DNA of 36,597 nt, from contig WJKM01000016.1 of NCBI GenBank assembly GCA_014729085.1, positions 1 through 36,597 of the forward strand, read 5' to 3'. Positions 7,052 to 15,232 of this stretch are shown in pieces. The notes below the pieces were generated by a model. The model had not been told where the DNA came from, made no database searches, and saw only the letters and a program-made list of their open reading frames with translations. This stretch comes from Candidatus Dojkabacteria bacterium. Lineage in GTDB: Bacteria > Patescibacteriota > Dojkabacteria > B142 > WJKM01. The translations under genes were made by a program, and so were the position numbers. Within the stretch, counting starts at the first letter, position 1, and each line of letters opens with the position of its first letter.

Positions 7052-8344
7052 ATGATATTTACAAAGTATATAGAATCCAAATATTCAAAAAACTATAGGT
7101 CTGATATTGCAAAAAGATTAACAAAATTAATCAAAAATCGTCACGCCATTGAATTAATAGGTATGAAAAGAGTGGGTATTGCTAATTTTCTCCGATTTTA
7201 TCTATATAACGAAAACTGCAGAAAACATTATTTTGGAGAAAGCTCTTCGAAATTATTTATTCCTATTGATTTTGCTGAATTAGTTGAGCGTAAGCAGATC
7301 TATGTTTGGATTTCAATATTGCAAAGGATACTGGATCAGGTTATTTCTTCAGAACAGATCCCCGCAGATATTAAAAAAGAAGTTACCATGCTTTGCGAAA
7401 AATCATTGAAGGACAAAGAAATATTTGTAACTTATGACTCGATTCTTAAATCTTTACAAATGGTGTCTGAATTAGGTATCCATTCCGTCCTGTTTCTTAT
7501 TAGGTTTGATAGAATTTTGGATGTTCTGTCTCCTGATTTTTTTACTAACATGAAAAGTATTTCGGAAAGTACGTCAAATTATGTAACCCCTATTTTTACA
7601 ACTTACCGCTCTCTACAGGATCTATGCTCAGAAACTTTTTCTGAAAGTACAATGAATGTATATACGCACAAGATTTTTTTCAAGCCGGTTGGAAAGAAAG
7701 ATTTTAAGGAATTTTTTAAAAAAACAAAATATGGTTTAAAAATGGATAATGATGTCATAAATTATATTTATGATCAAATTGGCGGGTATATACATTATGC
7801 TTATTTACTTTTAACTATATTAAAAGAAAAATATTCGACAGAAACAATAAATAAATCCCATGTAGAAAAAATTTTAGTTGAAGATAGAAGAATAATTATT
7901 CAGTCCGAAGAAATCTATGATTCTTTGACCCATATTGAAAAAAATGTCCTCATAGATATCGTTAAAAAGAAGAAGGTTGATAAAGCAATGAAATTAAAAT
8001 CTATCTATCTTTGGAATGTAGGAATCTTAGATAAAGAAAACAAGATTTTTTCAGAAGTCTTTAAAAAATATCTGCTGAAAGAAACTAAAAGTTCGAAATC
8101 TGAAGAATTAGCTTTTACTAAAAAAGAACATTTACTCTATAAGTTTCTTTTAAGTAATAAAAACGAAATATGCACACGTCTGGAAATTATAAAAAATGTA
8201 TGGCCGGAATGTACTGGCTTTGGAGTAACAGACTGGACCATAGACAGTTTAATTTCCAGGCTTCGCAAAAAAATGAAGGCAATGAATTCAAAATACAAAA
8301 TTAATACAGTTAGAACCAGGGGGTTTAAATTAGTGAAAATTTAA
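7052..8344 (+). CDS. STAND-like ATPase-fold protein with C-terminal OmpR/PhoB-type winged helix
   Basis: 430 aa. Residues about 15-330 look like an AAA/STAND NTPase module: a helix, then ELIGMKRVGIANFLR (34-48), which aligns with hhGxxxxGKS/T but has Ile-Ala in place of Lys-Ser/Thr; then HSVLFLIRFDRI (144-155), a Walker B-like strand with D153 but no following acidic residue. Nucleotide hydrolysis is therefore doubtful. Residues about 355-430 match the transcriptional-regulator C-terminal winged helix (FTKKEHLLYKFLL, IIKNVWP, IDSLISRLRKKMK, INTVRTRGFKLV). No response-regulator receiver domain is present. It is divergent from the sugar-kinase operon, with an 11-bp-phased repeat array in the shared promoter region. 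A role as DNA-binding regulator of itself and/or that operon is inferred. Confidence 0.75.
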   Translation: MIFTKYIESKYSKNYRSDIAKRLTKLIKNRHAIELIGMKRVGIANFLRFYLYNENCRKHYFGESSSKLFIPIDFAELVERKQIYVWISILQRILDQVISSEQIPADIKKEVTMLCEKSLKDKEIFVTYDSILKSLQMVSELGIHSVLFLIRFDRILDVLSPDFFTNMKSISESTSNYVTPIFTTYRSLQDLCSETFSESTMNVYTHKIFFKPVGKKDFKEFFKKTKYGLKMDNDVINYIYDQIGGYIHYAYLLLTILKEKYSTETINKSHVEKILVEDRRIIIQSEEIYDSLTHIEKNVLIDIVKKKKVDKAMKLKSIYLWNVGILDKENKIFSEVFKKYLLKETKSSKSEELAFTKKEHLLYKFLLSNKNEICTRLEIIKNVWPECTGFGVTDWTIDSLISRLRKKMKAMNSKYKINTVRTRGFKLVKI

Positions 8345-8511
8345 TAAATTTCTATTTATTTATTGGATTCAAGCAAGAAATTCAATGAGTAATTGAATAT
8401 TTTTTGCAATTATCAGTCCTCTCAAAATTTTGTAAATATAAGAATATCCCAAACGAATATTTAATTATCATTTATAATATTCTGATTACTTGTAAACATG
8501 ATGTATTAATT

Positions 8512-9450
8512 ATGCAGAAAAAGATCAGAAGGTACATCGAAATAGAATATGGTATCAAAATTAAAAAGATTGAAATCGCTCCACGCCAATTTGTTGCGGA
8601 AACTTGGTTTATAGAAACAGATTCAGGTATAAAATATTTTGTAAAAGTAGTAGAAAAACCATTATTCATTCCGGAAATCATTAAAAGTTTACCAGTGTTG
8701 GATGCAATGCACAAGGCGGGAATAAATAGAATCAACTGGCCTTTACGTACAATTTCTGGCAAACTTTTTCTTAAAAAAAGTACCAAGTTAATTGTTTTAT
8801 ACAATGCAATAGATGCTCCTCAATCTTACAATTACAGTGAAAAAGTACTTGGAAGACTTTTAGCAAAGATCCATGAAGTAACGAAACAAATTAAAATCTC
8901 TACTCCTGAAGAGAATTATGAATTTACTTACAAAGATTTGTTTGAGTATAGGTTTAATGGAATCATCAATGGTCAATTAGTAACCGATGACATTAATAAG
9001 CAATTCAAAAAGTTACTACGAGAATATGAAAAGAGGATTATCAAAGAATACAAAAGACTTGCAAATTGTTCAAAGAAAATGAAAAGACTAGATTTACCAA
9101 AAGTAATAACCCATGGTGATGCCGGAGGTAATGCTCTTGTTAAATCATTTACTGACATTTATATAATAGATTGGGATGGAATTCTTTTTGCTCCAAGAGA
9201 AAGAGATATTTGGGTGCCTGGTGAAAAATTTTTACAAGGGTATCGGGACGTAGTTCCGGATTTTAGTCCCAATCCTACATCAATTGCTTTTTATATTTTG
9301 ACCTATTATTTCAGATCAATTGTTCACTATATGGGTGAGATAATTTCGGAAAAATCAGATGAGCACAGGAAGAAAAATTTATATGATATTGAGCATGAAT
9401 TATTTAAAGGATGGATGGTTCCATATTTAGAACAAATCGATTTTGTATAG
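8512..9450 (+). CDS. Aminoglycoside-phosphotransferase-fold (APH/choline-kinase-like) protein
   Basis: 312 aa from ATG 8512. The track ORF begins at a TTG 36 codons earlier, but the protein-kinase-like fold begins after the ATG, so the shorter start is preferred. N-lobe: KYFVKVV with the likely ATP-binding Lys (K45). C-lobe: catalytic loop VITHGDAGGNALV (H201, D203, N207), a variant of HGDLHPGN, and metal-binding IIDWDGI (D220, D222). APH-fold kinases phosphorylate small hydroxylated substrates such as aminoglycosides, choline, sugars or methylthioribose; none can be chosen here, so a drug-resistance role should not be assumed. It follows the STAND-like gene by 167 nt on the same strand. Confidence 0.75.
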   Translation: MQKKIRRYIEIEYGIKIKKIEIAPRQFVAETWFIETDSGIKYFVKVVEKPLFIPEIIKSLPVLDAMHKAGINRINWPLRTISGKLFLKKSTKLIVLYNAIDAPQSYNYSEKVLGRLLAKIHEVTKQIKISTPEENYEFTYKDLFEYRFNGIINGQLVTDDINKQFKKLLREYEKRIIKEYKRLANCSKKMKRLDLPKVITHGDAGGNALVKSFTDIYIIDWDGILFAPRERDIWVPGEKFLQGYRDVVPDFSPNPTSIAFYILTYYFRSIVHYMGEIISEKSDEHRKKNLYDIEHELFKGWMVPYLEQIDFV

Positions 9451-9467
9451 TATTAATACTTGTTTTT
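9448..9467. terminator. Weak convergent terminator between APH-like gene and surface-protein gene
   Basis: AGTATTAATACT, a short palindrome, followed by TGTTTTTTAT, occupies the 16-bp gap between convergent stop codons. Stem strength is low, so this is tentative. Confidence 0.35.
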
Positions 9468-11089
9468 TATAAATATTTTGTCCCCCACGGAATATCCCCC
9501 TCGTTGTAATCCGCCGGTGGTTGAGTTGGAGTTGGCGTAGTAGTCGGTGTCAAAGACTCTGTGGGAATAGGCTCGCTTTTGTTCTGGGAATATTTGCATA
9601 CTCCATTTACACAGTTTATTGATGTGCAGAACACTGAATATCCTGCATCCCACTCCTCTTGGGTTAAGTTGCAATCTTTATTGTACTGAGCTTGCACAAG
9701 GTCTTTTGGTCCAGAAACATTTTTCGAACCATCTGTATAGGTTATTGTAAGTTCAGTAGGAATTTCCGGAGTTTGTGTGGGGTTTACGGTTGGTGTTGCA
9801 TTTGCTGTAGTTTCGTGGTAATCAAGGATTTGCGGAATATATAAAAGTATTTGATCGACTGAAATTGTAGAGTTTTCGTCATCATGTCCAGCATTAATTT
9901 TTATTGCAGACTCTGAATCATTTGAAGCAGTAATCAGTTCCCATTCACCTTCAAGCTCAAAATTGGAATCAGAATTTTCTACATCAATTACAACCCCCAA
10001 GGCATCATCTTCTGGGAAACTGTCGAACAGATCTTCTAGGTCTTTAAAGTCCTGATCTGAATATTCATTTATGTCCTTTTCAATTTCTGGGATTATTTTA
10101 TTAATCTTGGACTTAATATCTTTTTTCATGCCTACACTTACATTTTTTGGTGTTGAGTTTGAGCCTACTGTGTCAATTTTTCCGTCTTCTTGAATATCTT
10201 TTACAAGATTGTCGTATGTATCTTGAGCTAAATTTGGTATATCACCTGAGGTAGTCATTTTAATGCCATCAACATAAGAATTCACACCAGCTTTTCCAAC
10301 ATCCTTTGAAATCTTCCCCCAATCAATACTTGACCTTAGTTCTGGATCCCTTCCCATATTTTCAATTGTAGAGTCACTTGCTTCTTGGATATCTTCTACA
10401 TTCGATAGGTGGAATTTCTTAAGCATGGCCTTTTGGTCTACTTCCGGCATTTTTTTAATATAGTCGTACATATTAGTTCGAGCGGTTTCGATTGATTGAT
10501 GCTTTGATTTTACAAAATGACCGATTACAGGTACCCAATAAAGCCAGCTATGTCTCTGTTTAGCGTTGGCTTGATACAATAAGCTTGAAGATCCCCTTAG
10601 TTCTCCTACAGCACCACCATACTGGTCAGAAAAAGAAGGCATGTAATATTCTTGTAGCTCATTTTCTTTTTCATATTCTTCTAAAGCATAAAGTCTACTG
10701 AAAATTTCCTCTGATTTATCTTTATATATATTAAGACTTTGGAAGAAAATATCTGAATCCTCTTTTTTAGCAGATTCCTCCAATAACAATTCAAGTAAAG
10801 ATAATTGATTGAGGTTGATATATAAACTTAAAATTTCATTTTTCATATCTTCTTGGCTCTGTATATTTACTTCTTTTAATAAAAAGTCATTGTTTTTTTC
10901 AGTTTCGTTTATGATTGAATTATCTGTTTTAGTGCTAGTCTTATTTGCTTCTCTGGGCTCTTGAAGGAACAACCAAGCAACAATTCCTGCACCAATTAAC
11001 ACTAAGATCAAAAGCATTCCAGCAATAAACGAAAGAGAAGTCATAGTGAACATTGACAAAAAGGAGTTGTTTTTAAAGTTAGTACTCAT
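9467..11089 (-). CDS. Large anchored surface protein with Thr/Pro-rich and cysteine-containing C-terminus
   Basis: 540 aa using ATG at 11087-11089; the track's TTG start adds six residues with no support. One strong membrane segment (about residues 20-43) after a short polar N-terminus predicts a single-pass protein with a large exterior part. A helical region (about 70-330) contains the patch SWLYWVPVIGHFVKSK, followed by an acidic beta-type region and a Thr/Pro-rich linker (ANATPTVNPTQTPEIP). A cysteine-bearing module (CNLTQEEWDAGYSVFC, then CVNGVCKY) and a second TPTPTQPP linker precede the C-terminus. Function not recognised; paired cysteines and Thr/Pro linkers fit a secreted binding or adhesin-like protein. 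It converges with the APH-like gene and diverges from the small cysteine ORF. Confidence 0.75.
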   Translation of the reverse strand: MSTNFKNNSFLSMFTMTSLSFIAGMLLILVLIGAGIVAWLFLQEPREANKTSTKTDNSIINETEKNNDFLLKEVNIQSQEDMKNEILSLYINLNQLSLLELLLEESAKKEDSDIFFQSLNIYKDKSEEIFSRLYALEEYEKENELQEYYMPSFSDQYGGAVGELRGSSSLLYQANAKQRHSWLYWVPVIGHFVKSKHQSIETARTNMYDYIKKMPEVDQKAMLKKFHLSNVEDIQEASDSTIENMGRDPELRSSIDWGKISKDVGKAGVNSYVDGIKMTTSGDIPNLAQDTYDNLVKDIQEDGKIDTVGSNSTPKNVSVGMKKDIKSKINKIIPEIEKDINEYSDQDFKDLEDLFDSFPEDDALGVVIDVENSDSNFELEGEWELITASNDSESAIKINAGHDDENSTISVDQILLYIPQILDYHETTANATPTVNPTQTPEIPTELTITYTDGSKNVSGPKDLVQAQYNKDCNLTQEEWDAGYSVFCTSINCVNGVCKYSQNKSEPIPTESLTPTTTPTPTQPPADYNEGDIPWGTKYL

Positions 11090-11121
11090 ATTTATTTCTA
11101 CATTCAAGTTAAATTATTTTT

Positions 11122-11150
11122 ATTATATTTACAATTTGCTTAGGTAGCAA
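11122..11150 (-). promoter_or_regulatory. Promoter of the large surface protein gene
   Basis: On the minus strand, TTGCTA (11150-11145), 17 nt, then TATAAT (11127-11122), an ideal sigma-70-type spacing. The -35 lies in a small inverted repeat, TTGCT-ACCTA-AGCAA. The leader to ATG 11089 is about 25 nt. Confidence 0.6.
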
Positions 11151-11162
11151 TAATATTTTTGG

Positions 11163-11171
11163 TGATATAAT
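11163..11171 (+). promoter_or_regulatory. Extended -10 promoter before the small cysteine ORF
   Basis: TGATATAAT, an extended -10 element identical to those before fusA (11575) and infA (26009), lies 32 bp before the TTG start of the 78-aa ORF. No -35 was identified. Confidence 0.5.
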
Positions 11172-11202
11172 TCTTGTATATTTAAATATTAATTTTACTG
11201 AT

Positions 11203-11439
11203 TTGCAATATACAGAGACATTTGTTGTATCTGTTAGGAATGGTGAGGTTCAAAAAGCCAGGGGACTTTGTACTCAATGTCCACTGTTAAGTACCTGTGG
11301 TTCAAATATATTTGAAACTAGAATTAAAGCAAATGGAAACGGAAGACCTGTATACCATTTTGATGTTACAGGAAATTATACTGGTAGTGATGATTGTTTA
11401 TTCCAACAAAGATACAATGTTTGGGGACATTGCGTTTAA
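11203..11439 (+). CDS. Small cysteine-containing hypothetical protein
   Basis: 78 aa with a TTG start. Five cysteines: LCTQCPLLSTCG gives C-x2-C-x5-C, with two more near the end (DDCLF and GHCV). The pattern could bind a metal or Fe-S cluster or form disulfides; no family is recognised. Support for a real gene comes from the extended -10 TGATATAAT just upstream and from the Cys/Gly-rich composition, which is unlike random AT-rich translation. Against it are the small size, the TTG start and the absence of a Shine-Dalgarno. It lies between the divergent surface-protein gene and the fusA promoters. Confidence 0.5.
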   Translation: MQYTETFVVSVRNGEVQKARGLCTQCPLLSTCGSNIFETRIKANGNGRPVYHFDVTGNYTGSDDCLFQQRYNVWGHCV

Positions 11440-11484
11440 TTTTATGATTTATATATACTTCATAAACATATATATTAATATGTA

Positions 11485-11513
11485 TTGATTAAATTTTTAA
11501 AATAAGGTAGAAT
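11485..11513 (+). promoter_or_regulatory. fusA promoter P1
   Basis: TTGATT, exactly 17 nt, TAGAAT. The predicted transcript starts near 11520 and has a leader of about 170 nt that begins with a possible small hairpin (ACGCA...TGCGT). Confidence 0.55.
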
Positions 11514-11574
11514 ACGCAGAACGTTTTTTGCGTTTATTTTTCTAGTTGCATATAAATATTTTATTGAGCAAAAA

Positions 11575-11583
11575 TGATATAAT
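11575..11583 (+). promoter_or_regulatory. fusA promoter P2 (extended -10)
   Basis: TGATATAAT, an extended -10 with no clear -35, identical in core to the elements at 11163 and 26009. The predicted leader to the fusA ATG is about 100 nt. Confidence 0.55.
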
Positions 11584-11688
11584 CATTGGAACGAATGGAG
11601 ATAGATTAAGATAGGACTTCATTAATTAGTATATCCCGTTGCATAATTATTAATTAACAATTTTATTTATTATTTATTGAGAATTATT

Positions 11689-13830
11689 ATGGCTAAAAAA
11701 GTTGATTACAGTGCGGTAAAAGATCTGCAAAATTATAGAAATATAGGTATTATTGCCCATGTTGATGCCGGGAAGACTACTACTACTGAAAGGATTTTGT
11801 ACTTTACAGGAAAGAAACATAAAATTGGAGAAGTTCATGATGGAGAGGCGACAATGGACTTTATGAAGCAGGAGCAGGAAAGAGGTATAACTATACAGTC
11901 AGCTGCTACTACTTGTTTCTGGTCTGTTAATGATATTCTCCATCGAATTAATATTATTGATACCCCCGGTCATGTTGACTTTACTGCAGAAGTTGAGCGT
12001 TCACTTAGAGTGCTTGACGGAGCGGTTGTTGTTTTTGATGGGAAGATGGGAGTAGAACCACAGTCATATAAAGTTTGGGGACAAGCTGATAAATATAATG
12101 TTCCTCGAATTTGTTTTGTAAACAAACTCAATCTTCTTGGAGGAGATTTCGAGATGTCTCTCGAGTCTATTCAGAAGGAGTTAAGTGATAATGCAGTTGC
12201 TATTCAATACCCTATTGGAAAAGAGCATGAACTTAAAGGATATGTTGATTTAATAACTATGAAAGCTTACGAGTATTCGGGAGAAGAAAATATGGAGTAT
12301 GCTGAGATAGAAATTCCTGGAGATATTAAGGATAGATGTGAGGAATTACATCAAGAACTTATTGACAAAGTTGCTGATGCAGACGATGAACTTATGGAAA
12401 AATATCTTGATGATGGAGTATTAGAAGTAGAGGAAATTTATACAGCTATTAGAATTCACACATTGGCAAGTAAAATTTTTCCAGTAATGGGAGGAGATGC
12501 ACGTATGGGAATAGCCAAGAAGATTTTAGATGCTGTTGTTCGATTTTTACCTTCTCCTTTACAGAAAGCTTATGTTCTGGAAGATAAAGAGACAGGTGAA
12601 CCACAGGAATTTAAAGGTAAGGTTGCAGGTTACGATCCTGATACAGAAAAGCTTATTACCTTTGATACGCAGGTTGATGCACCTTTCTGTGGTTTGATCT
12701 TTAAAGTTGTCATTGATCCTCATGTTGGAACCTTAAATTATATGAGGGTTTATTCTGGTAAGCTTTCAGCTGGTAGTTATGTACAGAATTCTTCTCTTGG
12801 ATCAAAAGAAAGGGTAGGACGAATATTACTTATGCATGCAAATGCCCGAGAGGAAATTGAAGAGGTCCGTGCAGGAGATATTGTGGCCTTAATAGGCTTA
12901 AAAGATTCTACTACTGGACAGACTTTGTGCAATGAGGAAGATGAGATTATACTTGAAAGTATTGATTTCCCTGACCCTGTTGTTTCCATGGCGGTTGAGC
13001 CAAAGACCAAGTCAGATCAAGAGAAAATGGGTATTGCACTTATGAAGTTAGCAAAAGAAGATCCAACTTTTACAATCGAAACCGATAAAGATACCGGACA
13101 AACAATTATCTCAGGAATGGGAGAATTGCATATTGAAATTAAGGTTAATTTACTGGATGAAGAATATGATATTCAAGTTAAAACTGGTAAACCAAGAGTT
13201 GCATATAAAGAAACCATTGAAGCAGAAGTTGAACACAGAGAAATTTTAAAGAAACAGACTGGAGGAGCTGGACAATTTGCAGATATGACGATAGTGATGA
13301 GCCCTACAGCTCGAGGTGATGGATATGTATTTGAAAATGAAATAAGGGGAGGAGCAATCCCTACTGAATATATTCCATCTGTCGATAAAGGAATACAGCA
13401 GTCTTTGGTTTCAGGACCACTTGGTGGATATCCTGTTGTGGACTTTCAAGTTAAATTAATTGACGGTTCTTACCATGAGGTTGACTCTAATACGGATACT
13501 TTTAGAATTTGTGCTCAAAGAGCATTTAGAGAAGCAATGAAGAAAGCAAAGCCAATTCTTTTAGAACCTATTATGAAGGTTGTAGTCACATGTCCTGATG
13601 AGTTTGTAGGTGATGTTACGGGTGCTTTGTCATCTAAGCGAGGAATGATTAGAGGCATGAAAGCTAGAGGTAAAGTACAAGAGGTAACATCATTGGTTCC
13701 TCTTGGAAACATGTTTGGATGGATAAACGATTTACGATCAATGACTAAGGGAAAGGCCAATAGTGTCATGGAATTTGATAGTTACCAAAAAGTACCTGAT
13801 AATTTAGTGGATGAGATATTGAATCAATAA
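11689..13830 (+). CDS. fusA: Translation elongation factor G
   Basis: 713 aa from ATG 11689 (MAKKVDY). The track's TTG start at 11677 adds MRII and is not preferred. The ribosomal translocase: G1 AHVDAGKT (23-30), switch I RGITI (65-69), G3 DTPGH (91-95), domains II-V in order, including the domain IV region (FADMTIVMSP... GGAIPTEYIPSVDKG) and the C-terminal SSKRGMIRGM. Odd point: G4, normally NKxD, is NKLN (145-148; AAC AAA CTC AAT), so the guanine-recognising Asp is Asn, and the following Arg of 'DR' is Leu. The rest is well conserved, so this should be the housekeeping EF-G. rpsL and rpsG, which usually precede fusA, are absent. tuf follows 189 nt downstream. Confidence 0.97.
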   Translation: MAKKVDYSAVKDLQNYRNIGIIAHVDAGKTTTTERILYFTGKKHKIGEVHDGEATMDFMKQEQERGITIQSAATTCFWSVNDILHRINIIDTPGHVDFTAEVERSLRVLDGAVVVFDGKMGVEPQSYKVWGQADKYNVPRICFVNKLNLLGGDFEMSLESIQKELSDNAVAIQYPIGKEHELKGYVDLITMKAYEYSGEENMEYAEIEIPGDIKDRCEELHQELIDKVADADDELMEKYLDDGVLEVEEIYTAIRIHTLASKIFPVMGGDARMGIAKKILDAVVRFLPSPLQKAYVLEDKETGEPQEFKGKVAGYDPDTEKLITFDTQVDAPFCGLIFKVVIDPHVGTLNYMRVYSGKLSAGSYVQNSSLGSKERVGRILLMHANAREEIEEVRAGDIVALIGLKDSTTGQTLCNEEDEIILESIDFPDPVVSMAVEPKTKSDQEKMGIALMKLAKEDPTFTIETDKDTGQTIISGMGELHIEIKVNLLDEEYDIQVKTGKPRVAYKETIEAEVEHREILKKQTGGAGQFADMTIVMSPTARGDGYVFENEIRGGAIPTEYIPSVDKGIQQSLVSGPLGGYPVVDFQVKLIDGSYHEVDSNTDTFRICAQRAFREAMKKAKPILLEPIMKVVVTCPDEFVGDVTGALSSKRGMIRGMKARGKVQEVTSLVPLGNMFGWINDLRSMTKGKANSVMEFDSYQKVPDNLVDEILNQ

Positions 13831-13882
13831 AGGTTTAAATGTTAATATATAAAATATTAATAACAAAACATAGTTAAATATA

Positions 13883-13911
13883 TTGCATTTTATTCCTTGA
13901 TTTGGTATAAA
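13883..13911 (+). promoter_or_regulatory. tuf promoter
   Basis: TTGCAT, 17 nt, TATAAA, with an upstream TG one base before the -10 (TGgTATAAA). The predicted start near 13918 gives a leader of about 100 nt that is rich in hairpins. Confidence 0.5.
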
Positions 13912-13982
13912 TATGTGCCTTTTTTGGGCATATTTCCTAATTGTACCAAAAGAATACACGCGCTAAAAAATTTTTGTGTATT
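13901..13982 (+). promoter_or_regulatory. Structured fusA-tuf intergenic region (two hairpins)
   Basis: Hairpin 1: outer TTTGGTA (13901-13907) with TACCAAA (13944-13950), enclosing ATATGTGCC-TTTTTT-GGGCATAT. Hairpin 2: AATACAC (13953-13959) with GTGTATT (13976-13982). This could be a fusA terminator for read-through transcripts and/or a tuf leader structure; the T-runs are in loops, not after the stem, so plain termination is not convincing. Confidence 0.45.
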
Positions 13983-14019
13983 AAAATTAACTTTAAATTT
14001 AATTTATTATTTAAATAAA

Positions 14020-15195
14020 ATGGCAGATTTTCAAAGAGATAAAGACCACTTGAATATTGGTACTTTGGGTCACGTTGACCATGGAAAAACCACTTTATTA
14101 CGTGGGATTCTTAATGTATTTGGGGGTGACGAACAAGATAAATGGAAAGAAAAATTGGATAAGTCACCTGAATCAAAGGCTAAGTCTATGACAATTTCTA
14201 CAGCTCATGTTGAAGCAGAAACAGAAAATAGACACTATGCGATTGTTGACTGTCCTGGTCATAAAGACTATATAAAGAATATGATTACAGGAGCTGCACA
14301 GATGGATGGAGCTATTCTTGTTGTTTCAGCTTCAGATGGTCCAATGCCTCAAACAAAAGAGCACATTCTTCTTGCTAAGCAAGTTGGTGTAAAACACATG
14401 GTTGTATACATTAATATTTTTGATGATGGTATGGACCCAGATCTTATTGATTTGGTTGAGGAAGAAATTAGAGAGGAATTGACAAAAAGAAAGTTTGAAG
14501 GGGATAAAGTATCAATAGTTAGGGGTAATGCTTTAAGTGCAGAAAAAGGTGATGAAAAAGGATTAGAATCTATTAAAGATCTTATGGCCGCAGTAGATGA
14601 GGATATTCCAATTCCTGAAAGACCACTAGACAAACCATTCTTAATGCCAGTTGAGGATGTTTTCTCAATAGAAGGTCGAGGAACTGTTGCAACAGGACGT
14701 ATAAGTAGAGGAAAAGTTCAAGTTGGAGAAGAAGTTGAACAAATTGGTCTTACAGAAAAAATTGAGAAAAGAACAATTACTGGAGTAGAAATGTTTAATA
14801 AAACTTTAAATGAAGGTATTGCTGGAGATAATGTTGGTCTTCTTATCAGAGGTATTAAAAGAAACGAGATTGAAAGAGGTCAAGTGTTGGCAAAACCGGG
14901 TTCAATTGAACCTCATATGAAATTTGAAGCTGAGGTTTATATTCTAACAAAAGAAGAAGGTGGAAGACATACTGCATTCTTAACCGGTTACAGACCACAG
15001 TTTTATATTAGAACAACTGATGTAACTGGAACTGTAAGTTTAAAAGAGGGAACAGAAATGGTTATGCCCGGAGATAATGCAGAATTATTAATTGAACTTG
15101 TTCAACCAGTAGCGGTCGAAGAAAAAATGAGATTCGCTATTCGAGAAGGTGGGAGAACAGTTGGTGCGGGAATTGTAACTAAGATTCTTGACTAA
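14020..15195 (+). CDS. tuf: Translation elongation factor Tu
   Basis: 391 aa from ATG 14020 ([15 protein letters not shown]); the 41 residues before it in the track ORF are non-coding leader. It delivers aminoacyl-tRNA to the ribosome as a GTP complex. G1 GHVDHGKT (17-24), G3 DCPGH (77-81), domain [16 protein letters not shown] and domain [24 protein letters not shown] and [12 protein letters not shown] are canonical. Deviations: switch I RGITI is KSMTI (55-59), GHADY is GHKDY, G4 NKCD is NIFD (132-135, nucleotides AAT ATT TTT GAT) and G5 SAL is NAL (170-172). The G4 lysine loss is unusual for a sole EF-Tu. It is followed by its own terminator hairpin, and the rpsJ promoter overlaps that end. 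Confidence 0.95.
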   Translation: MADFQRDKDHLNIGTLGHVDHGKTTLLRGILNVFGGDEQDKWKEKLDKSPESKAKSMTISTAHVEAETENRHYAIVDCPGHKDYIKNMITGAAQMDGAILVVSASDGPMPQTKEHILLAKQVGVKHMVVYINIFDDGMDPDLIDLVEEEIREELTKRKFEGDKVSIVRGNALSAEKGDEKGLESIKDLMAAVDEDIPIPERPLDKPFLMPVEDVFSIEGRGTVATGRISRGKVQVGEEVEQIGLTEKIEKRTITGVEMFNKTLNEGIAGDNVGLLIRGIKRNEIERGQVLAKPGSIEPHMKFEAEVYILTKEEGGRHTAFLTGYRPQFYIRTTDVTGTVSLKEGTEMVMPGDNAELLIELVQPVAVEEKMRFAIREGGRTVGAGIVTKILD

Positions 15196-15216
15196 TTCTT
15201 TAGTCAGTTTTAGATA
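15188..15216 (+). promoter_or_regulatory. rpsJ (S10 operon) promoter overlapping the tuf stop
   Basis: TTGACT, 17 nt, TAGATA. The -35 covers the last codon and stop of tuf. A start near 15223 would give a leader of about 60 nt, nearly all occupied by the 14-bp hairpin that follows. Confidence 0.5.
15189..15212 (+). terminator. tuf terminator
   Basis: TGACTAA-TTCT-TTAGTCA is a perfect 7-bp stem with a 4-nt loop that includes the tuf stop codon and is followed by GTTTTA. The short T-run suggests partial termination. Confidence 0.5.
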
Positions 15217-15232
15217 ATTATTTTAATTATTT

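Noticed and set aside
8404-8511. TTG-started extension of the APH-like protein
   Set aside because: The 36 residues are hydrophobic/AT-driven and precede the conserved N-lobe; ATG 8512 is a better start.
8512-9450. Aminoglycoside resistance gene
   Set aside because: Only the APH fold is supported; the catalytic loop HGDAGGN is divergent and the substrate cannot be inferred.
9453-9674. 73-aa minus-strand ORF inside the surface-protein gene
   Set aside because: A shadow frame of the 540-aa gene's C-terminal coding region.
11297-11488. 63-aa ORF overlapping the small cysteine ORF
   Set aside because: A different-frame overlap with a low-complexity Ile/Tyr/Asn tail; the 78-aa frame has the promoter and cysteine pattern.
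13897-14019. N-terminal extension of 41 residues on EF-Tu in the ORF track
   Set aside because: It covers the promoter and hairpins, resembles no EF-Tu sequence, and [15 protein letters not shown] from ATG 14020 is the normal start.
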